Positions 35,093 to 43,921 of a stretch of 51,891 nucleotides of DNA are shown in pieces. The DNA comes from Liquorilactobacillus mali (GTDB lineage: Bacteria; Bacillota; Bacilli; Lactobacillales; Lactobacillaceae), in the NCBI RefSeq assembly GCF_001437155.1, contig NZ_JQAR01000016.1, positions 1-51,891 on the forward strand, written 5' to 3'. Under the pieces are notes generated by a model. That model did no database searches, was not told where the DNA came from, and saw nothing but the letters and a program-made list of their open reading frames with translations. The translations under genes and the position numbers were made by a program. Each line of letters begins with the position of its first letter. The stretch's first letter is position 1.

Positions 35093-36259
35093 ATGTCTTT
35101 TATTGGTTCACTAGTTATTATTTTGTTATCTACCACACTTGCGGGGCATGTGACTGCAAGAGTTGGGGTTCCTGCGGTCCTAGGCCAACTCTTAATTGGG
35201 ATAATTATTGGTCCAGGTGTCTTGAACTTTATTCATTCAACCGAACTAATAGAGCAATTCGCTGAAATTGGTGTTATCTTGCTGATGTTTATGGCTGGAA
35301 TAGAGAGTGATATGAAGCAACTGAGAAAATATTTCAGGCCGGCCCTATTAGTTGCATTATCAGGTGTTTTGTTACCTGTAATTCTGATGGGCACGGTCAG
35401 TCTATTATTTGGTTATCATTTACAAGAATCTTTATTTATCGGTGTTGTTTTTTCGGCTACCTCTGTCAGTATTTCTGTAGCAGTAATGCGTGAATTTAAG
35501 GCGCTTAACGGCAAAGAAGGAACAACAGTCCTCGGAGCTGCAGTTGCAGATGATATTCTGGGGGTTTTGCTGTTGAGTTTAATGATAGCCCTTGTAGGTA
35601 ATAGCGGGACGGCTAATCATGGAAGTTCAAACAATATTTTAGTGCAGTTGGTTTTCCAAGGAATCTTTTTTGCAGGTGTTTTTCTCCTTGTTCGTTGGAT
35701 TGCACCAAGCATCATGAACCTAAGTAGTAAATTATTAATTCCAACTAGTAGGACCATCTCAGCCGTAATCATCTGTTTATCAATGGCCTATTTAGCTGAA
35801 TTTGTTGGTTTATCTGGTGCAATTGGTGCATTTTTTGCAGGAATTGCAGTTGGACAAACTCCAACTAAAGAAATCGTTAGTACTAATATTGAACCGATCA
35901 GTAACGCTATTTTTGTACCTGTTTTCTTTGTTAGCATTGGCTTGAGTGTATCATTTAATAACTTTTTGACCTCACTACCATTTATCGTAACTATGACAAT
36001 ACTCGCAGTCATAACAAAATGGTTTGGTGGAGAATTAGGGGCATTACTAGCTGGTTTTGATAGAAATAGTGGGCGGGTAATCGGTACTGGAATGATTGCA
36101 CGTGGTGAAATGGCTCTCATTACTGCCCAGATTGGTTTTAATGCACATTTACTTGATAAGGCTTTATATATGGATATTATTTTTGTGATAGTTATTGCAA
36201 CGTTACTAGCACCATTGCTATTACGTTGGTCATTGAAAAAGTTAAATCAAATCAATTGA
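35093..36259 (+). CDS. CPA2 family Na+/H+ antiporter (NapA/KefB membrane domain)
   Basis: A 388-residue, ~12-TM antiporter. The ion-binding double aspartate is in GAAVADDILGVLLLS, and TARVGVPAVLGQLLIGIIIGPG and FFVSIGLSVSFNN are family blocks. No C-terminal TrkA-N domain is present, so it is the stand-alone type. Start ATG 35093 is chosen from GGAGTG and the family N-terminus (MSFIGSLVIILLS). Likely role in pH and sodium homeostasis. Terminator follows at 36282. Confidence 0.85.
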   Translation: MSFIGSLVIILLSTTLAGHVTARVGVPAVLGQLLIGIIIGPGVLNFIHSTELIEQFAEIGVILLMFMAGIESDMKQLRKYFRPALLVALSGVLLPVILMGTVSLLFGYHLQESLFIGVVFSATSVSISVAVMREFKALNGKEGTTVLGAAVADDILGVLLLSLMIALVGNSGTANHGSSNNILVQLVFQGIFFAGVFLLVRWIAPSIMNLSSKLLIPTSRTISAVIICLSMAYLAEFVGLSGAIGAFFAGIAVGQTPTKEIVSTNIEPISNAIFVPVFFVSIGLSVSFNNFLTSLPFIVTMTILAVITKWFGGELGALLAGFDRNSGRVIGTGMIARGEMALITAQIGFNAHLLDKALYMDIIFVIVIATLLAPLLLRWSLKKLNQIN

Positions 36260-36281
36260 TTTGCTGGTAAGATTATTTTTA

Positions 36282-36325
36282 GGGAGCTGGGTCAGAAGTT
36301 AAATTTTGACTTGGCTCTTCTATTT
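36282..36325 (+). terminator. Terminator after the antiporter gene (GTCAAAA family)
   Basis: GGGAGCTGGGTCAGAA pairs with TTTTGACTTGGCTCTTC and is followed by TATTTGTT. Confidence 0.72.
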
Positions 36326-36484
36326 GTTCTGAATAAACAGTTGGAATATATGGTTATGATTGTGACCTTTTATTTTGAAAAGCTGAAAGTTTCAAGCAAA
36401 AATAATTTACCCATTGTTAATTCATGATTTACATGGAATAATATTACTAAGTTGCATCATCTACCAGCGAGGAGGAATATTCTT

Positions 36485-37282
36485 ATGCAAAATCATGAAG
36501 CAGGACACAGTTTTTTAGCACGGTTAGGCAAGACTAAACTACGTCCAGGTGGGATAACAGCTACAAATTGGTTACTAGAACAAAGTAATATACAGAAAGA
36601 TACAAAAGTTTTAGAGGTAGCATGCAATATGGGAACAACCATGATTTATTTAGCCAAAAAATATGATTGTGACGTCGTTGGATTGGACCAAAGTCCCACT
36701 GTTTTGAAAAAGGCTAAACAAAATATTTTAAAAAATAATCTCTCCCAAAAGTTAAAAACTATTCAAGGAAACGCTCTTAAATTACCCTTTGAGGATAATA
36801 CTTTTGATATTGTTATAAATGAAGCAATGCTAACCATGTTAGGTGAGAATGCCAAAAAGAAGGCCGTTGCAGAATATTATCGCGTACTGAAACCAAATGG
36901 CGTTCTCTTGACCCACGATGTCTGCCTATTTTTAGATGATACCAGTAAAAAAGAAAAACTCATTGAGGAACTAAGCCGAACGATTAATGTCCATGTTGGC
37001 CCGATGAACGCCGCTGGTTGGAAAAAGTTATTTGAGACTAACGGATTTGAAAATTCACAAAAAGTAGGGAAAATGACTTTAATGAATCCAATTGGCATGA
37101 TACATGACGAGGGCTTTTTGCGGACATTAAAAATTGTTAGAAATGGTTTTAAAAAAGAGAACCGATCAATGTTTTTCAAAATGTTTAATTTTTTCAAGAG
37201 TAATCAACAAAATTTAGGTTATGTAGCAAACTACAGCGTAAAAAAGGGAGTAAATGTCGATGAAAAAATATCAAGGAACTAA
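36485..37282 (+). CDS. SAM-dependent methyltransferase (class I)
   Basis: A 265-residue methyltransferase with motif I VLEVACNMGTTMIYLAKKY, the acidic loop VVGLDQSP, motif LPFEDNTFDIVINEAML and a post-motif EYYRVLKPNGVLLTHD; the ubiE/Coq5-like group. ATG 36485 follows GAGGAGGAA. The 3' end overlaps the cupin gene by about 23 bp, which implies coordinated synthesis. The methyl acceptor is unknown. Confidence 0.83.
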   Translation: MQNHEAGHSFLARLGKTKLRPGGITATNWLLEQSNIQKDTKVLEVACNMGTTMIYLAKKYDCDVVGLDQSPTVLKKAKQNILKNNLSQKLKTIQGNALKLPFEDNTFDIVINEAMLTMLGENAKKKAVAEYYRVLKPNGVLLTHDVCLFLDDTSKKEKLIEELSRTINVHVGPMNAAGWKKLFETNGFENSQKVGKMTLMNPIGMIHDEGFLRTLKIVRNGFKKENRSMFFKMFNFFKSNQQNLGYVANYSVKKGVNVDEKISRN

Positions 37283-37544
37283 CAAAATTAGTAATATCTT
37301 TGAGTCAAAAAATCAAGTTATCACAAATTTAGTAATTCCAAAAGGAAAAGAAATTCCCACTCACCATGTGCCTTATACAGTTGTCGTCGTTCCTGTTAAA
37401 GGAAAAATCATTTTTTCAGGAGAAAATTTTGAAGAAGAGATAAAACCTGGAATAATTGTTAGGATGCAGCCAGATGAAAAGCATAAATTGTTCGCATTAA
37501 CAGATAGTGAAATTATGGTAATCAAATCACATTTGGCAAATTAA
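37260..37544 (+). CDS. Small single-domain cupin
   Basis: A 94-residue cupin: PKGKEIPTHHVPYTVVVVPVKGKIIFSGENF corresponds to cupin motif 1 (two adjacent His), and PGIIVRMQPDEKHKL to motif 2 (Pro, His). ATG 37260 is better spaced from GGGAG than ATG 37254. Translationally coupled to the methyltransferase. It may bind a metal; the substrate is unknown. Confidence 0.75.
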   Translation: MKKYQGTNKISNIFESKNQVITNLVIPKGKEIPTHHVPYTVVVVPVKGKIIFSGENFEEEIKPGIIVRMQPDEKHKLFALTDSEIMVIKSHLAN

Positions 37545-37659
37545 TAAACACGCAATCTGTTTGTCTGTAAAGAATTTTCATTATGAGGTCCAGAGATAAA
37601 ACAGCCAAAAAACATTAATAATGGATAATAACTATTGTAGAGGAGGAAGAACTACCGTT

Positions 37660-38160
37660 ATGGTTTATGCTACAAAAGAACAAGCCATTGCACTATTAGA
37701 AAATCTGCAAATTAATTACAAAATGATTGAGCATCCGCCTTTGTGGACAATGAATGATCCGCACGCTCCCAAGGGCTTACCAGAGGTTAAAAACCTCTTG
37801 ATAAAAAAGAAAAAAAGTGATCAGTACTATTTGTTTCTAACTACTAACAAGCCAGTTGATTTTAAACTTTTGGCGGTACAATTAGAAACTAGTCGCAACA
37901 AACTAAAATTTGCAAGTGAAGCAGAACTGGAAGGAATACTGCACGTTGTATCAGGTATGGTAACTCCATTGGCATTACCTAATGATATTTACCACAAAGT
38001 TCAAGTACTGATAGACGCAGATTTGCAGAAATTGCCGGCAATTTCTGCGCACCCTAATGTCAATACTGCAACTATTATTATCTCCTATGAAGATCTTATT
38101 AAACTATTAGAGAGCATAGGTTACATACCGCAAATCATACAACAAGATTATTGTCTATAA
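37660..38160 (+). CDS. YbaK/ProX-type aminoacyl-tRNA deacylase
   Basis: A 166-residue YbaK-domain protein with the prolyl-tRNA editing (PrdX/ProX) pattern: EHPPLWTMNDPHAPKGLPEVKNLLIKKKKSDQYYLFLTT, and RNKLKFASEAELEGILHVVSGMVTPLAL, whose Gly-x-x-(T/S)P-L/A segment forms the active site. It hydrolyses mischarged Ala-tRNA(Pro) or similar. AGGAGGA lies before ATG 37660; ATG 37621 is too far upstream. Confidence 0.83.
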   Translation: MVYATKEQAIALLENLQINYKMIEHPPLWTMNDPHAPKGLPEVKNLLIKKKKSDQYYLFLTTNKPVDFKLLAVQLETSRNKLKFASEAELEGILHVVSGMVTPLALPNDIYHKVQVLIDADLQKLPAISAHPNVNTATIIISYEDLIKLLESIGYIPQIIQQDYCL

Positions 38161-38611
38161 TTATTTTAACACCTCTTAGGATGCTCAATCTATTAGAGTA
38201 ACAGGTGTAAGGTCGTCCAAATGCAGAGTGGACTTAATTTTTGTGGAATACTCTTTGTGGGGCTTGTAATTTTACTTATACACTCAGTACTAATTATCTA
38301 GTTTCAAAATATTTCGGTATTTTGTGTACTATAATCTTAAACAATATTTAATAACACAGAATTGATTTCAAAAAGTTTAATTGATTCGTGGTTCTTAAAA
38401 CCTATCGTTAGAGATAGGTTTTTTGCGTACAAGATAATCTATTTTTTCCTGTTTTTATGTTGGAAAAACATTAGTATGACTACAAAAGAAATATCGTTAT
38501 TTACTTTTGATGTTTATGTTTAATGGAGATTACCTAATAAAAATATGATAGAATTACTCATTATTAATACAAAGTATAGGTCTTATCATTACGTAAAAAG
38601 GGGAGAAAGTT
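38161..38611. other. Intergenic region before the LysR gene
   Basis: No gene seen. A perfect terminator lies at 38397-38422 without a gene directly before it, so either the deacylase mRNA is ~240 nt longer than its gene or a short RNA is made here. The LysR promoter region follows. Confidence 0.4.
38397..38425 (+). terminator. Terminator upstream of the LysR gene
   Basis: AAAACCTATC and GATAGGTTTT form a 10-bp perfect stem with loop GTTAGA, followed by TT. Nearest + gene end is 237 bp upstream. Confidence 0.75.
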
Positions 38612-39523
38612 ATGTTTGAAAAACAAATTGCAGTTTTTTTAACCCTATGTGTTACAGGAAGTTTTACAAAAACGGCTGAAAGATTATTTATGAGTCAAGG
38701 TACTGTTTCGAAATATGTTGCTTTTCTTGAAAAAAAATTCGGTCCTTTGGTAAAAAGAAATAATAATGGTGTCGTAGTTAATGAACAAGGAAAATTAGTT
38801 TTTGACTATTTTATAAGAATGCTTGACCAAGAATTCCGAATGGAATATGAACTACTTCAGTTGGAGGAACCACATCCGACAGTAACAATATCTACAATTC
38901 CATCAATCGTTAACTATCATATTTTCCAAGTGATTAAAGAATTCCAAAAAAAATATCCAGCTATAGAGGTCCGCTTTCAAGAATCAAGCATGCGTGATTG
39001 GGAAAAAGATGTTTCGCCAGAGGAAGTTGATTTTTTATTTTTCCATCAAATGAGTGAACACATTAATTTATTATACTATGAAGCACTCGCTGGGGAGGAC
39101 GAAAAATTTGTAGTTGCGGTCAACAAGAATAGCTCATTAGCAACTTATCCTGAATTGCGGTTCAGAGATCTGGTAGATGAAAAATTCTTCTTATTGGACT
39201 GGAGTACGAAAAAAATTGATCCTATTTTAAACATCTTAAAAAGAGATTTTTCTAAATCTCAAATTTCATATATTGGTCAGAATTTGGATATGATTTTGTC
39301 ATCTGTTTCTTCAAATATGGGAGTTTCCATTTTACTTAAACGTATAATACCTGCTAAAGAAACGACTCAATTAAAGTTGGTACCTTTTAATGATTTAGAA
39401 GGTGGAAAGGTTGTACTAGTTAGACAACGGCAAGTGGATCATTCAAGGCCTGCTAATTTATTTTGGGAATTTGTAATGACAAATCAATTAGTAAAAAGTG
39501 GAATTCCAAAATGGAATAGTTAG
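38612..39523 (+). CDS. LysR family transcriptional regulator
   Basis: A 303-residue LysR-type activator: HTH FLTLCVTGSFTKTAERLFMSQGTVSKYVAFLEKKFG (9-44) and a PBP2-like co-inducer domain starting at VTISTIPSIVNYHIF. GGGGAGAAAG precedes the ATG. It lies directly before the permease-DUF917-HyuA-Pcp genes in the same direction, which makes it their likely regulator; a direct repeat GCCTTTAT-AAC-GCCTTTAT (39566-39584) lies between them. Confidence 0.87.
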   Translation: MFEKQIAVFLTLCVTGSFTKTAERLFMSQGTVSKYVAFLEKKFGPLVKRNNNGVVVNEQGKLVFDYFIRMLDQEFRMEYELLQLEEPHPTVTISTIPSIVNYHIFQVIKEFQKKYPAIEVRFQESSMRDWEKDVSPEEVDFLFFHQMSEHINLLYYEALAGEDEKFVVAVNKNSSLATYPELRFRDLVDEKFFLLDWSTKKIDPILNILKRDFSKSQISYIGQNLDMILSSVSSNMGVSILLKRIIPAKETTQLKLVPFNDLEGGKVVLVRQRQVDHSRPANLFWEFVMTNQLVKSGIPKWNS

Positions 39524-39565
39524 TTGCTTATTAGATAGCAATGAACAATTAATATTTAACTTAGT

Positions 39566-39584
39566 GCCTTTATAACGCCTTTAT
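39566..39584 (+). promoter_or_regulatory. Direct repeat GCCTTTAT x2 upstream of the NCS1 permease
   Basis: Two identical 8-bp units 3 bp apart, in the LysR-permease gap, a site where an activator could bind. The LysR T-N11-A form is not obvious. Confidence 0.35.
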
Positions 39585-39690
39585 TCGACTCGTGATTAAA
39601 ATTTGGAAATAAAACAATTGCAAATAAAATGGAATTGGATTATAAAAATGTAATGAGAAACGCTGGAATATTATAATTAATTTATTTTGT

Positions 39691-39721
39691 TTTTCCAAAT
39701 TTGAGAAAGAGGGTTTTCACC
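39691..39721 (+). promoter_or_regulatory. Leader/RBS block shared with the alcohol dehydrogenase gene
   Basis: TTTTCCAAATTT, then GAAAGAGGGT and TTCA, ends at the permease ATG. The same 29-bp block (26 identities) ends just before the ADH start at 45369. Contains the ribosome site AAAGAGGG. Confidence 0.5.
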
Positions 39722-41017
39722 ATGAATAAAGAAGAACAAAAAGTTGTTGCGCAGGTAGATGATTTTTCACTAAGTCGTGTTCCGATGGATAAGCGACAAC
39801 CATTATGGCAGGTTTTAGCCATTCAGATTGGTGGCTTTGTTGCTTTAAGTCAATTCATGTTGGGAGCCGAACTCGGCTATGGATTGGACTTTAAAACAGC
39901 AGTCATAGCTACAATTTTAGGTAGTGTGATTTTGGAGGTTATTGCATTTTACTTGGGACTAGCAGGACAAAAAGAAGGTCTACCAACAAGCCTTTTAGCT
40001 AAGTGGGCGGGCTTTGGTACTGTTGGATCTGCATTGGTGGGCGTTGCATTTGCTATTAGTCTTATCGGCTGGTTTGGTATTCAGAATTCAAATTTTGCTG
40101 CAGGCATTATTACTATTTCGGGTCAGCATTGGCCCTTTGGTGTGGTAGCAACAATAACTGGCTTATTGGTTACACTTTCAGTTATTTTTGGATTTAAGGG
40201 CTTGGCTTGGACGACCGTTATTTCGCTACCTTTGTTCTTAGTAATGATAATCATGGCAACAGCTAATATGTTAGAAGGACACAGCTTAAACACTCTGGTT
40301 TCTATGGCTGCTCCTAGTGCAAAATTAACATTAACGACTGCTATTACTTTAGTAACAGGAAACTTTATCATCGGTGCTATCATAATGCCCGATATTACAA
40401 GGTTTGCTAAAAGTGGGAAAGATGTTTTTTGGGTTACTGTTGTTGGTACAACAATTGGAGAATTAGGCGTAAATGTTTTAGGAGTCTTGATGGCTCACGC
40501 AACTGGAACAGAAGAAATTTTGCCAATTATCTACGAATTGACTGGTAGCTTAGGTATATTATTGGTCATTACGTCAACATTAAAGATCAACGATATTAAT
40601 TTATATTCGGCTAGCTTAGGATTTGTTAATTTTTTTAAACAGGTATTTAAAATTGATTTTAATCGTGGTGGTGTAACATTAGTTGTTGGAATTTTTGGAA
40701 CCATAGCTTCGGTTTTGGGAATTATTGATAAATTTGCAGGGTTTTTAACAATTTTAGGTATTGTGTTTCCACCAATAGCTGCAATTATTTTTATTGATTA
40801 TTACGTGCTGAAGAGAAGTCGTAAAATTTTAGATGAATCGCGTCGGACTGGAACATTGCCCAGTTACACAGAAACCATGCATCCTGTAACATTAGTAGCT
40901 TGGATTGCCGGAGCAGCTACGGGATATTTTGTGACATGGGGAGTACAATCCTTTACAGTATTAATCGTATCAAGTGTTGTCTATTACGTTGGTATGAAAA
41001 TATTTGATAAGAGATAA
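39722..41017 (+). CDS. NCS1 family permease (CodB/hydantoin permease-like)
   Basis: A 431-residue, ~12-TM transporter of the nucleobase:cation symporter-1 family, which takes cytosine, allantoin, hydantoins and other small ring amides. QPLWQVLAIQIGGFVALSQFMLGAELG and GLAGQKEGLPTSLLAKW belong to TM1-3, and IIMPDITRFAKSGKDVFW is the characteristic loop. ATG 39722 follows GAAAGAGGG. Family membership alone does not give the substrate; its neighbours (DUF917, HyuA, Pcp) point to a cyclic amide such as 5-oxoproline or a hydantoin rather than cytosine. Confidence 0.85.
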   Translation: MNKEEQKVVAQVDDFSLSRVPMDKRQPLWQVLAIQIGGFVALSQFMLGAELGYGLDFKTAVIATILGSVILEVIAFYLGLAGQKEGLPTSLLAKWAGFGTVGSALVGVAFAISLIGWFGIQNSNFAAGIITISGQHWPFGVVATITGLLVTLSVIFGFKGLAWTTVISLPLFLVMIIMATANMLEGHSLNTLVSMAAPSAKLTLTTAITLVTGNFIIGAIIMPDITRFAKSGKDVFWVTVVGTTIGELGVNVLGVLMAHATGTEEILPIIYELTGSLGILLVITSTLKINDINLYSASLGFVNFFKQVFKIDFNRGGVTLVVGIFGTIASVLGIIDKFAGFLTILGIVFPPIAAIIFIDYYVLKRSRKILDESRRTGTLPSYTETMHPVTLVAWIAGAATGYFVTWGVQSFTVLIVSSVVYYVGMKIFDKR

Positions 41018-41122
41018 AAAAGATTGTTCTAAAATCTAGAAATGTACTTCTTTATAAACGGACCATACACCGATTATTATGGTTATCAAAAATCTATTAA
41101 TACAAAGTTAGAAGGTTTATTT

Positions 41123-42229
41123 ATGACACAGATTAACATTGATGATATTAAACATATTGCAATAGGAGCGTCTCTTTTAGGTGCTGGAGGCGGTGGAAAT
41201 CCATATGTGGGCACTTTAATGGCAATTTCAGCTGTTCGTGAAAAAGGGCCAGTTCAATTAATTGAGCCAACTGACGTACCAGAAGATGCTTTAGTAATTT
41301 CTGCTTCAATGGTGGGGGCACCCGCAGTTTCATTAGAAAAATTCCCCAATGGAAATGAATATGATAAAGCTTTTCCTCTTTTAGAGGAAACATATGGGCA
41401 AAAAGCTTATGCTACTTACCCAATTGAGGCCGGTGGTATTAATTCTATGATTCCAATCATGGTCGCGGCTCGTCGAGGTCTTCCACTTGTTGATGTAGAT
41501 GGTATGGGACGTGCATTTCCAGAGCTGCAGATGACAACCTTTGCTATAGCAGGACATCCAGTTACACCAATAGTTATAACCGACGAACGTGGTAACAATG
41601 CATTAGTGAATACCATTGATGCCAATTGGGCCGAGAAAATTATCCGGACAATCACTGTTAAAATGGGAGCAACTTCATCAGTTGCGGGAGATGCGGTTCA
41701 TGGTAAAGATTTGGTTGCAAATGGTGTGACAGGAATTATTAGTTTAAGTAAACAAATCGGTGAACTAATTGACAGTGCTAGTGATTTTGAAACGGTTGAT
41801 GCTGCATTAACACAGCTATTGCAGATTACGAAGGGTTATAAATTATTTACTGGAAAAATTACTGATATTAATCATACGACAAAAGATGGTTTCAATTTTG
41901 GCGAAGTTACAATAGAAGGATTTGGTACATTTGAGCAGAGTTTCGGTTCTGTATCATTTCAAAATGAAAATATTATTTTTAAAGTCAATGATCAAGTTTT
42001 GGCTACAGCTCCTGATTTAATTACTTTAGTAGACGTGGACACCCTAATTCCAGTTACAAATGAGGAATTACGTTACGGTAAGCGAGTCAACGTGCTAGGT
42101 CTACCTGCAAATTCAAAATGGCGAACAGAGGTTGGTATTGCGACTGTTGGGCCACGGTACTTTGGTTATGATATAGATTATGTACCACTGGAGCAACTTG
42201 TAGAAAAGTATTCAAAGATGGGAGAATAA
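41123..42229 (+). CDS. DUF917 (S-methyl-thiohydantoin desulfurase-like) protein
   Basis: A 368-residue DUF917 protein: GASLLGAGGGGNPYVGTLMA (13-32, glycine loop), SMVGAPAVSLEK, EAGGINSMIPIMVAARRGLPLVDVDGMGRAFPELQM and AGHPVTPIV, then a beta-rich C-terminal half. The family name was revised after a member from ergothioneine breakdown that desulfurates a thiohydantoin; other members are fused to or sit beside HyuA proteins. ATG 41123 with GAAGG upstream; ATG 41042 gives an odd N-terminus. Probably acts on a five-membered ring amide together with the HyuA-type protein, starting 4 bp further on. Confidence 0.83.
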   Translation: MTQINIDDIKHIAIGASLLGAGGGGNPYVGTLMAISAVREKGPVQLIEPTDVPEDALVISASMVGAPAVSLEKFPNGNEYDKAFPLLEETYGQKAYATYPIEAGGINSMIPIMVAARRGLPLVDVDGMGRAFPELQMTTFAIAGHPVTPIVITDERGNNALVNTIDANWAEKIIRTITVKMGATSSVAGDAVHGKDLVANGVTGIISLSKQIGELIDSASDFETVDAALTQLLQITKGYKLFTGKITDINHTTKDGFNFGEVTIEGFGTFEQSFGSVSFQNENIIFKVNDQVLATAPDLITLVDVDTLIPVTNEELRYGKRVNVLGLPANSKWRTEVGIATVGPRYFGYDIDYVPLEQLVEKYSKMGE

Positions 42230-42232
42230 AAA

Positions 42233-43792
42233 ATGACTTATCAGATTGGTATTGATGTTGGAGGCACTAACACAGATGCCGTTATTTTAGATGAAAGACG
42301 TAAAGTGATTGCTGCTACCAAACAACACACCACAAAGGACATTCAAACTGGTATTTCAAATGCACTGCATGAGGTATTGAATCAGTCTGGTGTCAACCCA
42401 GATTATATTACAGATGTTATGTTGGGAACTACTCAAGCAACTAATGCCATAGTAGAAAGAAAAAGTTTAGCGAAAGTCGGTGTTATTCGCCTAGGATATC
42501 CTGCAACCGCCTCTATTGTACCGTTCACAGAATGGCCAAGTGACATGGTCTCACTTTTATCTGGTACTTATCAGCTAGTCCATGGTGGTTATGAATTTGA
42601 TGGCAATAATATTTCACCTATTGACTACAATGAGATTCGGAAGGTACTAAAAGGTTGGAAAGGAAAAGTGGACTCAATTGCTGTTGTTGGTGTTTTTTCT
42701 AGCTTAAATCCAGATCAAGAAGAAAGTGTAAAAAAACTAGCAACCGAAATTCTAGGTGACGTACCAATATCGATTTCATCGAAAATTGGTTCCCTTGGTC
42801 TGATTGCACGTGAAAATGCAACAATTTTAAATGCTTCCTTGTATAAAGTTATTAATAAAGTAGCAATTGGATTTGATAAAGCACTGCAAGATGAAGGTAT
42901 AAAAAAATGTAATAAATATCTTACTCAAAATGACGGTACATTGATGACCCTAGATTATGCAAAACTGTATCCAATATTAACCATCGGTTCTGGACCCACA
43001 AATAGTATTCGCGGAGCTGCTTATTTAGCTAAGATCAGAGAATCTCTTGTTTTGGATATTGGAGGCACAACATCTGATATTGGTGTTTTGATTAATGGTT
43101 TCCCACGAGAATCATCACTTGCAGTTAATGTCGGAGGAATCCAAACCAATTTTAGAATGCCTGATATTTTATCAGTTGGTCTTGGTGGTGGTTCTGTTGT
43201 CAGACAGTTGAGTAATGGAGAGGTGACTGTCGGGCCAGATTCTGTAGGATATAATATTACCCAAGAGGCATTAGTCTTTGGTGGTCAGACTACCACAGCA
43301 ACGGACATTGCAGTGGCAATGGGTGTAGCAAAAGTAGGAGATTCTAAGAAAGTCGATGGACTTGATAGAACGTTTGTAAAAAAAGCATTTAAGAAAATAT
43401 CAGAAATTTTGGAAGATGCCATTGATAAAATGAAAACCAGTGCCGAAAAAGTTGATTTAGTTCTAGTTGGAGGTGGTGCTATTATTGCACCGGATTATTT
43501 AAAGGGTGTTAGTCATATATTTAAGAATGAACAAGGAGGCGTGGCAAATGCAATAGGCGCGACTATTGCACAAATTGGTGGTCAATATGAAAAAATATAT
43601 CAGTATGCACAATATAAACGCGAAGAGGCATTGCGAGACACACAAAAATTGGCAAAGAAGCAGGCAATTCAAGCGGGAGCCGATCCTGAGAGTGTTCGTT
43701 TAGTAGATATTGAAGAGATGCCTCTTGCTTACGCACCGGGTGAAACAACAAAAGTCAAAGCAAAAGTAGTTGGGGACTTTATGAAGAAATAG
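42233..43792 (+). CDS. Hydantoinase/oxoprolinase family protein (HyuA-type)
   Basis: A 519-residue actin-fold ATPase of the HyuA/oxoprolinase A type: phosphate loop IGIDVGGTNTDAVILD (4-19), LGTTQATNAIVER, second ATP loop LVLDIGGTTSDIGVLI, and LSVGLGGGSVVR. It is shorter than HyuA of ATP-dependent N-methylhydantoinase (~680) or 5-oxoprolinase (~1280), and no HyuB gene lies here. ATP-driven ring opening of hydantoins or 5-oxoproline is the family activity. ATG start 3 bp after the DUF917 stop; same operon. Confidence 0.83.
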   Translation: MTYQIGIDVGGTNTDAVILDERRKVIAATKQHTTKDIQTGISNALHEVLNQSGVNPDYITDVMLGTTQATNAIVERKSLAKVGVIRLGYPATASIVPFTEWPSDMVSLLSGTYQLVHGGYEFDGNNISPIDYNEIRKVLKGWKGKVDSIAVVGVFSSLNPDQEESVKKLATEILGDVPISISSKIGSLGLIARENATILNASLYKVINKVAIGFDKALQDEGIKKCNKYLTQNDGTLMTLDYAKLYPILTIGSGPTNSIRGAAYLAKIRESLVLDIGGTTSDIGVLINGFPRESSLAVNVGGIQTNFRMPDILSVGLGGGSVVRQLSNGEVTVGPDSVGYNITQEALVFGGQTTTATDIAVAMGVAKVGDSKKVDGLDRTFVKKAFKKISEILEDAIDKMKTSAEKVDLVLVGGGAIIAPDYLKGVSHIFKNEQGGVANAIGATIAQIGGQYEKIYQYAQYKREEALRDTQKLAKKQAIQAGADPESVRLVDIEEMPLAYAPGETTKVKAKVVGDFMKK

Positions 43793-43805
43793 TAATTGAT
43801 TAATC

Positions 43806-43855
43806 TAGCAGCAAGCGTTACTCTCTTACGTTTTTGGTATTAAGAATTGCTGCTA
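43806..43855 (+). repeat. Inverted repeat between hyuA-like and pcp genes
   Basis: TAGCAGCAA (43806-43814) and TTGCTGCTA (43847-43855) pair over 9 bp across a 32-nt loop. No T run follows, so it is no plain terminator; an mRNA processing or stability element is possible. Confidence 0.45.
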
Positions 43856-43921
43856 AAACAGTCACTACGCTATATTTTAAACTAAGTTAAACTAGAAATT
43901 AATAGATAGGGGGAGCTAGAA

